A DNA stretch of 64,000 nucleotides, from contig NZ_JBHSDY010000002.1 in the NCBI RefSeq assembly GCF_042651965.1, positions 1-64,000 on the forward strand. Direction: 5' to 3'. Origin of the DNA: Castellaniella hirudinis (GTDB taxonomy: Bacteria; Pseudomonadota; Gammaproteobacteria; Burkholderiales; Burkholderiaceae_B). The notes under the pieces are model-generated. The model was not told the origin of the DNA. It worked only from the letters and a program-made list of their open reading frames with translations, and did not search any database. This document shows positions 23,773 through 31,702 of this stretch, one piece after another (position 1 is the first letter of the stretch; each line of letters starts with the position of its first letter). The position numbers were made by a program, and so were the translations under genes.

Positions 23773-25410
23773 CTACAGCGGGGACGGCGCGCGGCGAAAG
23801 CGCAAGCGCGCGCCGACTGGCACCTGGGCCAGACGGTCCAATTGCCCGACCGCCACCACGGCGATGACCGGATACCCGCCGGTCAGCGGATGGTCGGCCA
23901 GGAACAGGACGGGCTGCCCGCTGGGCGGCACCTGCAAGGCGCCCGAGACGGTGCCTTCGCTGGGCAATTCCCCCTGGCGGGCGCGCACCAGAGGCTCGGC
24001 CCCCGCCAGCCGCATGCCGACCCGGTTGGACTGCGGCGTCACCGTCCAGTCCTGGGACAGGAGCCGATCCAGGGCGTCCGCAGCGAACCAGTCGTCGCGC
24101 GGGCCGGGGATCACGTCAAACACGGCCTGGTCCCCCGCGCGGGGCAGTTCGGCTTCGGCGCTTTCGCTGCATTCACCGTGTTCATCGCTCAGGACGGACC
24201 GGCCGATGGGGAGCCGGTCGCCGCGCTTCAGGGGCGCAGGCCCCATGCCGGCCAGGACGTCGGTGGCGCAACTGCCCAGCACGGGCTGCGCCGCCCAGCC
24301 GCCGCGCACGGCCACGTAACAGCGCACGCCGGCGCGGACCCGGCCGATCCGCAGTTCGTCGCCCTCGTTCAGGACAAAGGGATGCCCGGCTGCGGCAGGC
24401 AGGCGCATGCCCGACGCCGAAGTCACCGCCACCGGCGCCGCCGCGCCGGTCACCGCGACCACCGCCCGGCCACGGCAGACCAGCCGCAATCCGCCCAGCG
24501 CATGTTCCAGCACCGGCAAGCCGTCCGGATTGCCCACCAGCCTGTTGGCCCGACGCATCGATCCACGATCGAGCGCTCCGGAGCGGGACACCCCCAGGCG
24601 CGTCAGGCCGGGCCGGCCTTCGTCTTGCAACAGGGTCTGCAGGCCCGCGTCCCGCACCTCGCAGGCCGCCAGGGGGGCGGGTGCAGAAGCGTCGGGCGCG
24701 GCCGCCGGCGACGGCGGTTTGGACGCCTCCCCGGCAGCCGGCAGGCTGTACACGGCCCCAGGCGCTTCCAGATCACGGAAACGGACCTGGAAGCCCGGCT
24801 GCACCAGCGCGGGCTCGGCTCGATCCATGTCCCACATGCGCCAGGGCGTCTCGCCCAGCAACTGCCAGCCGCCCGGGCTGTCGGACGGATAGATGGCGCT
24901 GAAATCCCCGGCCACGGCCACCGAACCTCCCGGCACGCGCACGCGCGGCGCGGGCCGTCGAGGCACGCCGTGGAAACAGGGGTCGCCGCCCGCCAGATAG
25001 ACGAAGCCCGGCGCAAACCCGGCGAAGGCCCCCAGATAATCGCTGCCGGTATGGCGCTCGATCAGCTCAGCGCGTGTCAGGCCGATCAGCGCGGCGACTT
25101 CCTCCAGATCCTCGCCCGCATAGCGGACGGGAATCTCCACCCGCCGGACGGCCGCCGCCTCCGGCGTCCGGCCGCCGCCGGACATCGCGCCCAGCCCGGC
25201 AGCCGCACGCCGCAGCCAGGCGGCCGCGTCCCGCGCGGTCAGGACGGAGGGCTGGAACAGCACCAGCAGCGTACGGGCGGCGGGAATCACGTCCTCCACC
25301 CCCGCAGGCCACGCGCCCAGCGCCTGGAACAACGCCAGGGTTTCGTCCAGCGAACCGAGTTCCGCCAGCACGGCGCCGTCGCCGGCGGGCAAACAGCGGG
25401 GAGGCGTCAT
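23773..25410 (-). CDS. pxpBC: Fused 5-oxoprolinase subunits B and C (PxpB-PxpC; KipI-KipA type)
   Basis: 545 aa made of an N-terminal PxpB/KipI (allophanate-hydrolase subunit 1-like) domain, about 1-225, with FAGFAPGFVYLAGGDP near 129-144. A Pro/Ala/Ser linker (about 230-250) leads to a C-terminal PxpC/KipA biotin-dependent carboxylase-like domain (about 252-545; LQTLLQDEGRPGLTRLGV at its start). With PxpA these subunits cleave 5-oxoproline to glutamate using ATP. In E. coli the two subunits are separate genes, so this is a fusion. It lies 67 bp downstream of pxpA on the same strand, with a GC-rich interspersed repeat in the gap. Confidence 0.87.
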   Translation of the reverse strand: MTPPRCLPAGDGAVLAELGSLDETLALFQALGAWPAGVEDVIPAARTLLVLFQPSVLTARDAAAWLRRAAAGLGAMSGGGRTPEAAAVRRVEIPVRYAGEDLEEVAALIGLTRAELIERHTGSDYLGAFAGFAPGFVYLAGGDPCFHGVPRRPAPRVRVPGGSVAVAGDFSAIYPSDSPGGWQLLGETPWRMWDMDRAEPALVQPGFQVRFRDLEAPGAVYSLPAAGEASKPPSPAAAPDASAPAPLAACEVRDAGLQTLLQDEGRPGLTRLGVSRSGALDRGSMRRANRLVGNPDGLPVLEHALGGLRLVCRGRAVVAVTGAAAPVAVTSASGMRLPAAAGHPFVLNEGDELRIGRVRAGVRCYVAVRGGWAAQPVLGSCATDVLAGMGPAPLKRGDRLPIGRSVLSDEHGECSESAEAELPRAGDQAVFDVIPGPRDDWFAADALDRLLSQDWTVTPQSNRVGMRLAGAEPLVRARQGELPSEGTVSGALQVPPSGQPVLFLADHPLTGGYPVIAVVAVGQLDRLAQVPVGARLRFRRAPSPL

Positions 25411-25435
25411 GCAGCCCCCTTGGCGCTACGCGCCG

Positions 25436-25471
25436 TCCCCCCGAGGGGGAATGCGCGTTTGGGGCGGCCCG
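25436..25471. repeat. Interspersed GC-rich repeat, copy 1
   Basis: CCCCCCGAGGGGG, a 9-base spacer, then TTGGGGCGGCCCGG, in the gap between pxpA and pxpBC. A second copy with a 10-base spacer is at 62193-62229. The palindromic first half can form a hairpin in the transcript. Confidence 0.6.
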
Positions 25472-25477
25472 GCACGC

Positions 25478-26242
25478 TCATGCAGTCCGCGCATCCGTGA
25501 ACGGCGTCAGGGCGACGCCGGCCGATTCCAGCCGCTGCCGGACCGCGCGCGCCATGGCCACGGCCCCCGGGCTGTCGCCATGCACGCAGATGGAGTCGGC
25601 CTGCAGGCGCACGCGGCTGCCGTCGATGGCGGTGATCTCGCCCGTGCGCACCAGATCCAGCATGCGGTCGGCGACCTGCTCAGGATCGTGCAGCACGGCA
25701 CCCGCCTCGCGGCGCGACACCAGCGCCCCGCCGGGCGTGTAGGCGCGGTCGGCAAAGGCCTCGGCCACCACGGTCAGGCCGCGCTCGCGCGCCCAGTCCA
25801 GCAGGGGCGAGCCGGCCAGCGCCATCAGGACCAGACCGGCGTCCAGTTCCAGCAGGGCGGTGATGACGTCCTCCGCCTGGCGCCGGTCGTGCGCGATCGT
25901 GTTGTACAGGGCGCCATGCGGCTTGACGTAGGTGACCCGGGTGCCGGCGGCCGCGGCCAGGCCCTGCAAGGCGCCGATCTGATAGATGACGTCGGCCACC
26001 AGTTCGCGGCTGGTTGGGTCCATATTGCGCCGGCCAAAGCCGACCAGGTCGGGATAGCCTACGTGCGCGCCGACGGCCACGCCGCGCGCCGCGGCCGCGC
26101 GCAAGGTGTCGAGGATGCCCGCCGGGTCCCCGGCATGGAAGCCGCAGGCCACGTTGGCGCTGGTGACGATGTCCAGCATGGCGGCATCGTCGCCCATGCG
26201 CCAGGCGCCGAAACTTTCACCAAGATCGCTGTTCAAGTCCAT
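25478..26242 (-). CDS. pxpA: 5-oxoprolinase subunit A (LamB/YcsF family)
   Basis: 254 aa, the usual length. The family start MDLNSDLGESFG and the motifs SANVACGFHAGDP (about 28-40), GAHVGYPD (58-65) and YVKPHGALYN (about 104-113) are all present. PxpA is the metal-dependent subunit that acts with PxpB and PxpC on 5-oxoproline. A weak AAGGAA site precedes the ATG. It is first in the pxpA-pxpBC operon, divergent from a GntR-family gene, and the 57-bp gap holds a 13-bp palindrome identical to one before the TRAP transporter. Confidence 0.92.
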   Translation of the reverse strand: MDLNSDLGESFGAWRMGDDAAMLDIVTSANVACGFHAGDPAGILDTLRAAAARGVAVGAHVGYPDLVGFGRRNMDPTSRELVADVIYQIGALQGLAAAAGTRVTYVKPHGALYNTIAHDRRQAEDVITALLELDAGLVLMALAGSPLLDWARERGLTVVAEAFADRAYTPGGALVSRREAGAVLHDPEQVADRMLDLVRTGEITAIDGSRVRLQADSICVHGDSPGAVAMARAVRQRLESAGVALTPFTDARTA

Positions 26243-26275
26243 GTCCGTTCCTTATCATGGCAAAACAAACTGCAG

Positions 26276-26288
26276 ATTGTTGAACAAT
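26276..26288. promoter_or_regulatory. Operator ATTGTT-G-AACAAT between pxpA and the GntR gene
   Basis: A perfect palindrome with 6-bp arms, 12 bp before the GntR start and 33 bp before pxpA. The same 13-mer, on the other strand, is found at 27000-27012. Its position suggests repression of both divergent genes. Confidence 0.75.
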
Positions 26289-26299
26289 TCAGGATAGCC

Positions 26300-26971
26300 A
26301 TGCATCCCCGCCATTATCCCAGCCCCAGCGCCGCGCCGAGCCTGACCGATACCGTCGCGGAAACCATCCGCCAGCAGCTCATCCACGGCCAGTTGCGCGC
26401 CGGGCAGCGGCTGTCCGAAGCCGGACTGAGCGAACAGCTGGAAGTATCGCGCAATACCCTGCGCGAGGCCTTCCGCATCCTGTCCAAGGAAGGCCTGCTG
26501 CGCCACGAACCGAACCGGGGGGTGTCGGTGGTGGTGCCGTCGATCGCCGACATCATCGACATCTACCGCGTGCGCCGCCTGATCGAATGCCAGGCCCTGG
26601 CGCAGGCCTGGCCCCGCCATCCCGCCCACAAACGCATGGAACAGGCCATGGAGCACGCGCGCAGCATGCGCGACGCCGGCAACTGGCTGGAGGTCGGGTC
26701 GGCCAATATGCTGTTTCACGCGGGCATCGTGGCGCTGGCCGACAGCGCGCGGCTGTCGGCCATGTTCGCCGACATCGCGGCCGAACTGCGGCTGGCCTTC
26801 GGCCTGTTGGACGATCCCGAATATCTGCATGCGCCCTTTGTCGATCTGAATGGCCGTCTGCTGGAACTGTTCGACCTGGGCGACACGGCGACGGCCGCCC
26901 GGGACCTGGAAAACTACCTGATCCAGTCCGAACGCATGGTGCTGTCGGTCTATTCCGCCCACGTCGACTGA
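26300..26971 (+). CDS. GntR/FadR-family regulator of the 5-oxoproline locus
   Basis: 223 aa from the ATG at 26300, which follows AGGA. The winged HTH is at about residues 15-80 (LSEAGLSEQLEVSRNTLREAFRILSKEGLL), and an all-helical FCD ligand domain fills about 88-215. The long open frame upstream of this ATG is a shadow of pxpA. It is divergent from pxpA, and the TRAP transporter follows 218 bp downstream. The repeated palindrome at both control regions makes autoregulation plus control of pxp and TRAP the most likely roles. 5-oxoproline or a related acid is the expected ligand. Confidence 0.88.
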   Translation: MHPRHYPSPSAAPSLTDTVAETIRQQLIHGQLRAGQRLSEAGLSEQLEVSRNTLREAFRILSKEGLLRHEPNRGVSVVVPSIADIIDIYRVRRLIECQALAQAWPRHPAHKRMEQAMEHARSMRDAGNWLEVGSANMLFHAGIVALADSARLSAMFADIAAELRLAFGLLDDPEYLHAPFVDLNGRLLELFDLGDTATAARDLENYLIQSERMVLSVYSAHVD

Positions 26972-26999
26972 CTCTGCCGGCCGATTAATCCGACCCATA

Positions 27000-27012
27000 A
27001 TTGTTCAACAAT
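27000..27012. promoter_or_regulatory. Operator ATTGTT-C-AACAAT upstream of the TRAP transporter
   Basis: The exact reverse complement of the 13-mer at 26276-26288. A further half-like match, ATTGTTGA, is at 27065-27072. All lie in the AT-rich leader of the dctP gene. Confidence 0.75.
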
Positions 27013-27189
27013 TTATAAAAATTAACCAGCAATCCAAGGCTATATCGACTACAAAAATATTCTTATTGTTGATAACCCTGATAGGCGGCGGACCGTGGAT
27101 GCTCTATCTTTGTCGTCAGCCATCGCCCGGGCCGGTCTGCGGTCGCGCGGCAATGCCCCATTCCCGATCCTTCTCCAGGAGTGTCCCTC

Positions 27190-28170
27190 ATGAAGCGTCG
27201 CACTTTCTTCGTCACCGCCCTGGTCGCCGGCCTGGGCCTCACCGTCCAGGCCCAGGCCGCCACGCAGTGGGACCTGGCCTCGGCCTACCCGGCGTTCAAT
27301 TTCCACTCGCAGAACCTGACCCAGTTCGCCAAGGACGTGGATGCGGCCACCCAGGGTGACCTGAAGATCACCGTCCACGCCGGCGCGTCCCTGTTCAAGA
27401 TGCCGGAAATCAAGCGCGCCGTGCAGGGCAACCAGGCCCAGGCGGGCGAATTCTTCATGGTCAGCTTCCAGAACGAATGGCAGCCCTTCGGCATCGACGG
27501 CCTGCCCTTCCTGGCCGGCAACTACGACGAAGCCTGGAAGCTCTACCAGGCCCAGAAGCCCGCCCTGCAAAAGAAACTGGACCAGCAGGGCATGGTGCTG
27601 CTGTACGCCGTGGCCTGGCCGCCGCAAAGCATCTACAGCAACAAGCCCGTCAATTCCGGCGCCGACCTGAAGGGCATGAAATGGCGCGTCTACAGCCCCA
27701 CCACCGCCCGCATCGGCGAACTGGTCGGCGCCCAGCCCGTCACCATCCAGGAAGCCGAACTGTCCCAGGCGCTGGCCACCGGCGTCATCGAAGGGTTGAT
27801 CACGTCCAGCGCCACCGGCGCGGACAACAAGCTCTACGAAAACATGAAGTACTTCACCAACGTCCAGGCCTGGATCCCGAAGAACGCCGTGGTCGCCAAT
27901 AAAAAGGCGGTCGAAGCCCTGTCCCCGGCCTCGCGCGACGCCCTGCTGAAGGCCGCGGCCGACGCTGAAAAACGCGGCTGGGAAGCCTCCCGCAAGGTCG
28001 ACGCCGACTCCATCGCCAAACTCAAGGCCGGCGGCATGGAAATCGTCGAACCCTCCGCCCAGTTGAAGGCCGATCTGGCCAAGGTCGGCGACACGGTCAT
28101 CCAGGAATGGACGGCCAAGGCCGGTGACGAAGGCAAACAGATCCTGGACACCTACCGCGCCAGCCGCTGA
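27190..28170 (+). CDS. dctP: TRAP transporter periplasmic binding protein (DctP family)
   Basis: 326 aa from the ATG at 27190, which follows AGGAG by eight bases; the GTG at 27181 is less likely. A signal peptide ends near residue 22 (VQAQAA). The mature protein has the DctP fold, with the usual ligand-contact stretch around KGMKWRVYSP (Arg near residue 163) that binds the substrate carboxylate. The pxp genes and the shared operator suggest 5-oxoproline as substrate. Known family members from Bordetella pertussis (DctP6, DctP7) bind pyroglutamate. First of three TRAP genes. Confidence 0.9.
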   Translation: MKRRTFFVTALVAGLGLTVQAQAATQWDLASAYPAFNFHSQNLTQFAKDVDAATQGDLKITVHAGASLFKMPEIKRAVQGNQAQAGEFFMVSFQNEWQPFGIDGLPFLAGNYDEAWKLYQAQKPALQKKLDQQGMVLLYAVAWPPQSIYSNKPVNSGADLKGMKWRVYSPTTARIGELVGAQPVTIQEAELSQALATGVIEGLITSSATGADNKLYENMKYFTNVQAWIPKNAVVANKKAVEALSPASRDALLKAAADAEKRGWEASRKVDADSIAKLKAGGMEIVEPSAQLKADLAKVGDTVIQEWTAKAGDEGKQILDTYRASR

Positions 28171-28253
28171 TCGTCTCCTGGGCGGCCCATCGGCCGCCTC
28201 GCCGCGCACCGGACGGCGCGCGGCGCTGAACCAGAAACCGCCAGGAACGCACC

Positions 28254-28757
28254 ATGCGCCGATTTCTCGATGGACTCTATACCGCCAGCGCCTGGCTGGC
28301 CGGCCTGGGCATGATCGGCGTGCTGCTGATGGTGACCCTGACGATCCTGGGCCGGCTGCTGGGCTTTCCGGTCGGCGGCGCCGACGCCTATGCCGGCTAC
28401 TTCATGGCCGGCGCCGGTTTTCTGGCCCTGGCCAGCACCCTGAAGCACGGCGAACACATCCGCGTCACCCTGATCCTCGGCATGCTGCGCGGCCGGGGCC
28501 GCCGCGGACTGGAAATCCTCGCCCTGCTGATCGCCGTCACCCTGTCGGGCTTCCTGGCCCTGTACTCGGCCCGCCTGGTCTGGCAGTCCTGGTCCTTCCA
28601 GGACATGTCCACCGGCATCGACGCCACGCCCATGTGGATCCCGCAGATTTCCATGGCGGTCGGCACGCTGGTTTTCTTCATCGCCTTCCTGGACGAATTC
28701 TGCCTGGAACTGCTGGGCAAACGCCCCGCCCCCACCGAGGAGCTCCACCATGAATGA
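28254..28757 (+). CDS. dctQ: TRAP transporter small permease (DctQ family)
   Basis: 167 aa with four membrane segments (about 10-32, 43-60, 84-105 and 125-148), as usual for DctQ. It pairs with the large permease encoded next, overlapping its start by eight bases (28750-28757). Together with the binding protein it forms a sodium-driven importer in the inner membrane. It starts 83 bp after the binding-protein gene, behind a CCAGGAAC site. No unusual feature is seen. Confidence 0.88.
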   Translation: MRRFLDGLYTASAWLAGLGMIGVLLMVTLTILGRLLGFPVGGADAYAGYFMAGAGFLALASTLKHGEHIRVTLILGMLRGRGRRGLEILALLIAVTLSGFLALYSARLVWQSWSFQDMSTGIDATPMWIPQISMAVGTLVFFIAFLDEFCLELLGKRPAPTEELHHE

Positions 28758-30045
28758 GATCTCGGCCAGCATCGTCCTGATCGTGGTCCTGTTCGCGCTG
28801 CTGGGCGGCGGCGTCTGGGTCGGCCTGACCCTGGCGGGCGTCGCCTGGTTCGGCATGGAATTCTTTTCCAGCCGCGCGGCGGGCGACGCCATGGCCATGA
28901 CCATCTGGGGCAGCTCCAGCAGCTGGACCCTGACCGCCCTGCCCCTGTTCATCTGGATGGGCGAAATCCTCTACCGCACCAACCTGTCGGAAAACCTGTT
29001 TCGCGGCCTGGCGCCCTGGGTCAACCGCCTGCCCGGACGTCTGCTGCACACCAACGTGCTGGGCTGCACGATCTTCGCCTCGGTCTGCGGATCCTCGGCC
29101 GCCACCTGCGTCACGGTCGGCCGCATGAACCTGCCGGAACTGCGGCGGCGCGGCTACCCCGACGCGCAGATCATCGGCTCGCTAGGCGGCCCGGCCACCC
29201 TGGGACTACTGATCCCGCCGTCCATCATCCTGATCGTCTACGGCGTGGCGGCGGAGACTTCGATCGCCAAACTCTTCATCGCCGGGGTCGTCCCCGGGCT
29301 GCTGCTGGCCCTGCTGTTCAGCGGCTGGATCGTCGGCTGGGCGCTGCTGCACCCCGATCGCGTGCCGGCCTCGGCGGGCGGCCTGTCCTTCGCCGAAAAA
29401 CTGCGCGAATCGCGCCAACTGATCCCCGTGGTCCTGCTGATCCTGGGCGTGATCGCCAGCATCTACAGCGGCGTGGCCACGGCCACCGAATCGGCCGCCA
29501 TCGGCGTGCTCGGCGCCTTCCTGCTGTCGGCCTGGCAAAAAACCCTGAACTGGAAGTCGTTCCGCGACTCCCTGCTGGGGGCCACGCGCCTGTACTGCAT
29601 GATCGCCCTGATCCTGGCGGGCGCCGCCTTCATGACCCTGTCCATGGGCTATATCGGCCTGCCGCGCCAACTGGCGGAATTCGTCGGCAGCCTGAACCTG
29701 TCGCCCGGCATGCTGATCGTCGTGCTGGCCCTGTTCTACATCGTGCTGGGCTGCTTTCTGGACGGCATCTCCACCATCGTCCTGACCATGGGCGTGGTGC
29801 TGCCCATCATCCAGGCGGCCGGCATCGATCCGGTCTGGTTCGGCATCTTCCTGGTCATCACCGTCGAAACCGCCCAGATCACGCCGCCGGTGGGCTTCAA
29901 CCTGTTCGTGCTGCAAAGCATGACCGGCAAGGAAATCACCTACCTGGCCCGGGTCTGCGGCCCCTACTTCGGCCTGATGACGCTGCTGCTGATCGTCCTG
30001 TGGTATTTCCCGATGCTGGCGACCTGGCTGCCCGGACATATGTAG
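28750..30045 (+). CDS. dctM: TRAP transporter large permease (DctM family)
   Basis: 431 aa with about twelve membrane segments. The typical DctM features are visible: CGSSAATCVTVG near residue 112-123 and GPATLGLLIPPSIILIVYG near residue 145-165. It carries the substrate and the coupling sodium ions. Last gene of the TRAP operon, followed after 24 bp by a strong terminator. Substrate inferred as 5-oxoproline or a related acid from the shared operator with pxpA. Confidence 0.9.
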   Translation: MNEISASIVLIVVLFALLGGGVWVGLTLAGVAWFGMEFFSSRAAGDAMAMTIWGSSSSWTLTALPLFIWMGEILYRTNLSENLFRGLAPWVNRLPGRLLHTNVLGCTIFASVCGSSAATCVTVGRMNLPELRRRGYPDAQIIGSLGGPATLGLLIPPSIILIVYGVAAETSIAKLFIAGVVPGLLLALLFSGWIVGWALLHPDRVPASAGGLSFAEKLRESRQLIPVVLLILGVIASIYSGVATATESAAIGVLGAFLLSAWQKTLNWKSFRDSLLGATRLYCMIALILAGAAFMTLSMGYIGLPRQLAEFVGSLNLSPGMLIVVLALFYIVLGCFLDGISTIVLTMGVVLPIIQAAGIDPVWFGIFLVITVETAQITPPVGFNLFVLQSMTGKEITYLARVCGPYFGLMTLLLIVLWYFPMLATWLPGHM

Positions 30046-30069
30046 CCTCACCCGTCCAGCCGCCCACCG

Positions 30070-30104
30070 CGAGCCCCCACTCCCGTCGGGGGCTCGCTTG
30101 TTTT
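30070..30104 (+). terminator. Terminator after the TRAP operon
   Basis: CGAGCCCCC (30070-30078) and GGGGGCTCG (30088-30096) form a perfect 9-bp stem followed by CTTGTTTT. It separates the TRAP operon from the pirin gene. Confidence 0.8.
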
Positions 30105-30167
30105 CCAGCCGCATTCCCGATTATCGTAGCCACGGGGCCGCCTCTACCGGCCCGCAGAAGGAATGCC

Positions 30168-31049
30168 ATGACCGCCACCCTGCTGATCGACCGCCGGCCC
30201 CATGACCTGGGCGGGGGCTTCACCGTCGGCCGCGTCCTGCCCTACCGCAAGCGCCGCATGGTCGGCCCGTTCATTTTCTTTGACCACATGGGTCCGCTGG
30301 AAGTGGCGCAAGGCGCGCCGCGCGAGCTGGACGTGCGCCCCCATCCACACATCGGCCTGTCCACCGTCACCTACCTGTACAGCGGCGCCATCACCCACCG
30401 CGACAGCCTGGGATCGAACCTGGAGATCCGCCCCGGCGAGGTCAACTGGATGACGGCCGGCAGCGGCATCACCCACAGCGAACGGCTGGAATACGCCCGC
30501 GCTCACGGCGCCACCATGCACGGCATCCAGGCCTGGGTCGCCCTGCCGCGCGAATACGAGGAAACGGCGCCGGCATTCCATCACCACCAGGGCGCCGGCG
30601 AACTGCCCGAATTCCACGAGGACGGCGTCACCGGCCGCCTGATCGCCGGGTCCATCGACGGCGCCACCGCCCGCGTCAACACGCATTCGCCCCTGTTCTA
30701 CCTGCACTGGGACATGGCCGACGGCGCGCGCCGTTCCCTGAGCGCCGAATACTCCGAACGCGCCGTCTACGTGGCCCGAGGCGCCGTCGAACTGGACGGC
30801 CGGCCGCTGGCCGAAGGCCAGATGCTGGTCCTGGAACCGGGCCGCGCCGCGCAGATCCAGGCCTGTGGGCCCGCCACCGTCATGCTGCTGGGCGGCGAAC
30901 CGATCGGCGAACGATTCATCTTCTGGAATTTCGTGTCTTCCTCCAAGGACAGGCTCGAACAGGCCCGCGAAGACTGGATCGCCCAGCGCATGACCCTGCC
31001 GGTCGGCGACGACCAGGAATTCATCCCCCTGCCCGAGGGCGCGGGCTGA
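30168..31049 (+). CDS. Pirin-family cupin protein
   Basis: 293 aa. The N-terminal pirin domain has the metal motif region HPHIGLSTVTYLYSGAITHRDSLG (about 58-82) and NWMTAGSGITHSE (about 94-106), with three His and a Glu in cupin spacing; a second cupin-like domain follows. Bacterial pirins have quercetinase activity or unknown roles in redox control. The start is the ATG at 30168, seven bases after AAGGA. The frame upstream to 30000 is not coding. The next gene, a flavin reductase, follows after 71 bp and may share a stress-related role. Confidence 0.88.
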   Translation: MTATLLIDRRPHDLGGGFTVGRVLPYRKRRMVGPFIFFDHMGPLEVAQGAPRELDVRPHPHIGLSTVTYLYSGAITHRDSLGSNLEIRPGEVNWMTAGSGITHSERLEYARAHGATMHGIQAWVALPREYEETAPAFHHHQGAGELPEFHEDGVTGRLIAGSIDGATARVNTHSPLFYLHWDMADGARRSLSAEYSERAVYVARGAVELDGRPLAEGQMLVLEPGRAAQIQACGPATVMLLGGEPIGERFIFWNFVSSSKDRLEQAREDWIAQRMTLPVGDDQEFIPLPEGAG

Positions 31050-31120
31050 CGGCCCGACCACGCCATCCCACACCGCCCGCCGCAAGCGGGCGCATCATCC
31101 CCCCAGCAAGGAAACACACG

Positions 31121-31687
31121 ATGTCGCTCAAGCTCCAAGTCATCATCTGCAGTACCCGCCCCGGCCGTGTCGGCCCCGCCGTCGCACGCTGGTTCCACGA
31201 ATTCGCGCGCAAGCACGGCCAGTTCGACGTCGAACTGGTGGACCTGGCCGACTTCAAGCTGCCCCTCTACGACGAGCCGGTGCACCCCCGCATGCAGCAA
31301 TACGAGCATGAGCACACCAAGCGCTGGAGCGCCAGCGTGGCCGGCGCCGACGCCTACATCTTCGTCACGCCCGAATACAACTACAGCGCGCCGCCCACCC
31401 TGGTGAACGCGCTGGATTTCCTGTACAAGGAATGGAACTACAAGCCCTGCGGCTTCGTCAGCTACGGCGGCGTCTCGGGCGGCCTGCGCTCGGCCCAGTC
31501 GGCCAAGCCCCAGATCACCACCCTGAAGATGATGCCCATGACCGAGGGGGTCGCCATCCCCATGGTGCCCAAGCACATCCAGGACAACGGCGAATTCGCC
31601 TCCAACGAACTGATCGACGCCTCGGCCGCCACGCTGCTGGATGAGCTGCTGCGCTGGGCGACGGCGCTGAAAACGATGCGCGCCTGA
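31121..31687 (+). CDS. NADPH-dependent FMN reductase / quinone reductase-like flavoprotein
   Basis: 188 aa with a flavodoxin-like fold: a phosphate loop at residues 11-17 (STRPGRVG), the flavin-ring motif TPEYNYSAPPTLVNALDFLY at about 83-102, and the GGVSGGLRS loop near 115-123. Members reduce FMN, quinones, azo dyes or chromate with NAD(P)H. An AAGGAA site precedes the ATG. It lies downstream of pirin on the same strand and converges with the GGDEF-EAL gene 15 bp further on. The physiological substrate is not evident. Confidence 0.87.
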   Translation: MSLKLQVIICSTRPGRVGPAVARWFHEFARKHGQFDVELVDLADFKLPLYDEPVHPRMQQYEHEHTKRWSASVAGADAYIFVTPEYNYSAPPTLVNALDFLYKEWNYKPCGFVSYGGVSGGLRSAQSAKPQITTLKMMPMTEGVAIPMVPKHIQDNGEFASNELIDASAATLLDELLRWATALKTMRA

Positions 31688-31702
31688 TCCCCGCGGCGAG
31701 GT

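Noticed and set aside
25409..26299. Extension of the GntR gene to the left
   Set aside because: It lies antisense to pxpA with no family similarity. The ATG at 26300 gives the normal GntR start.
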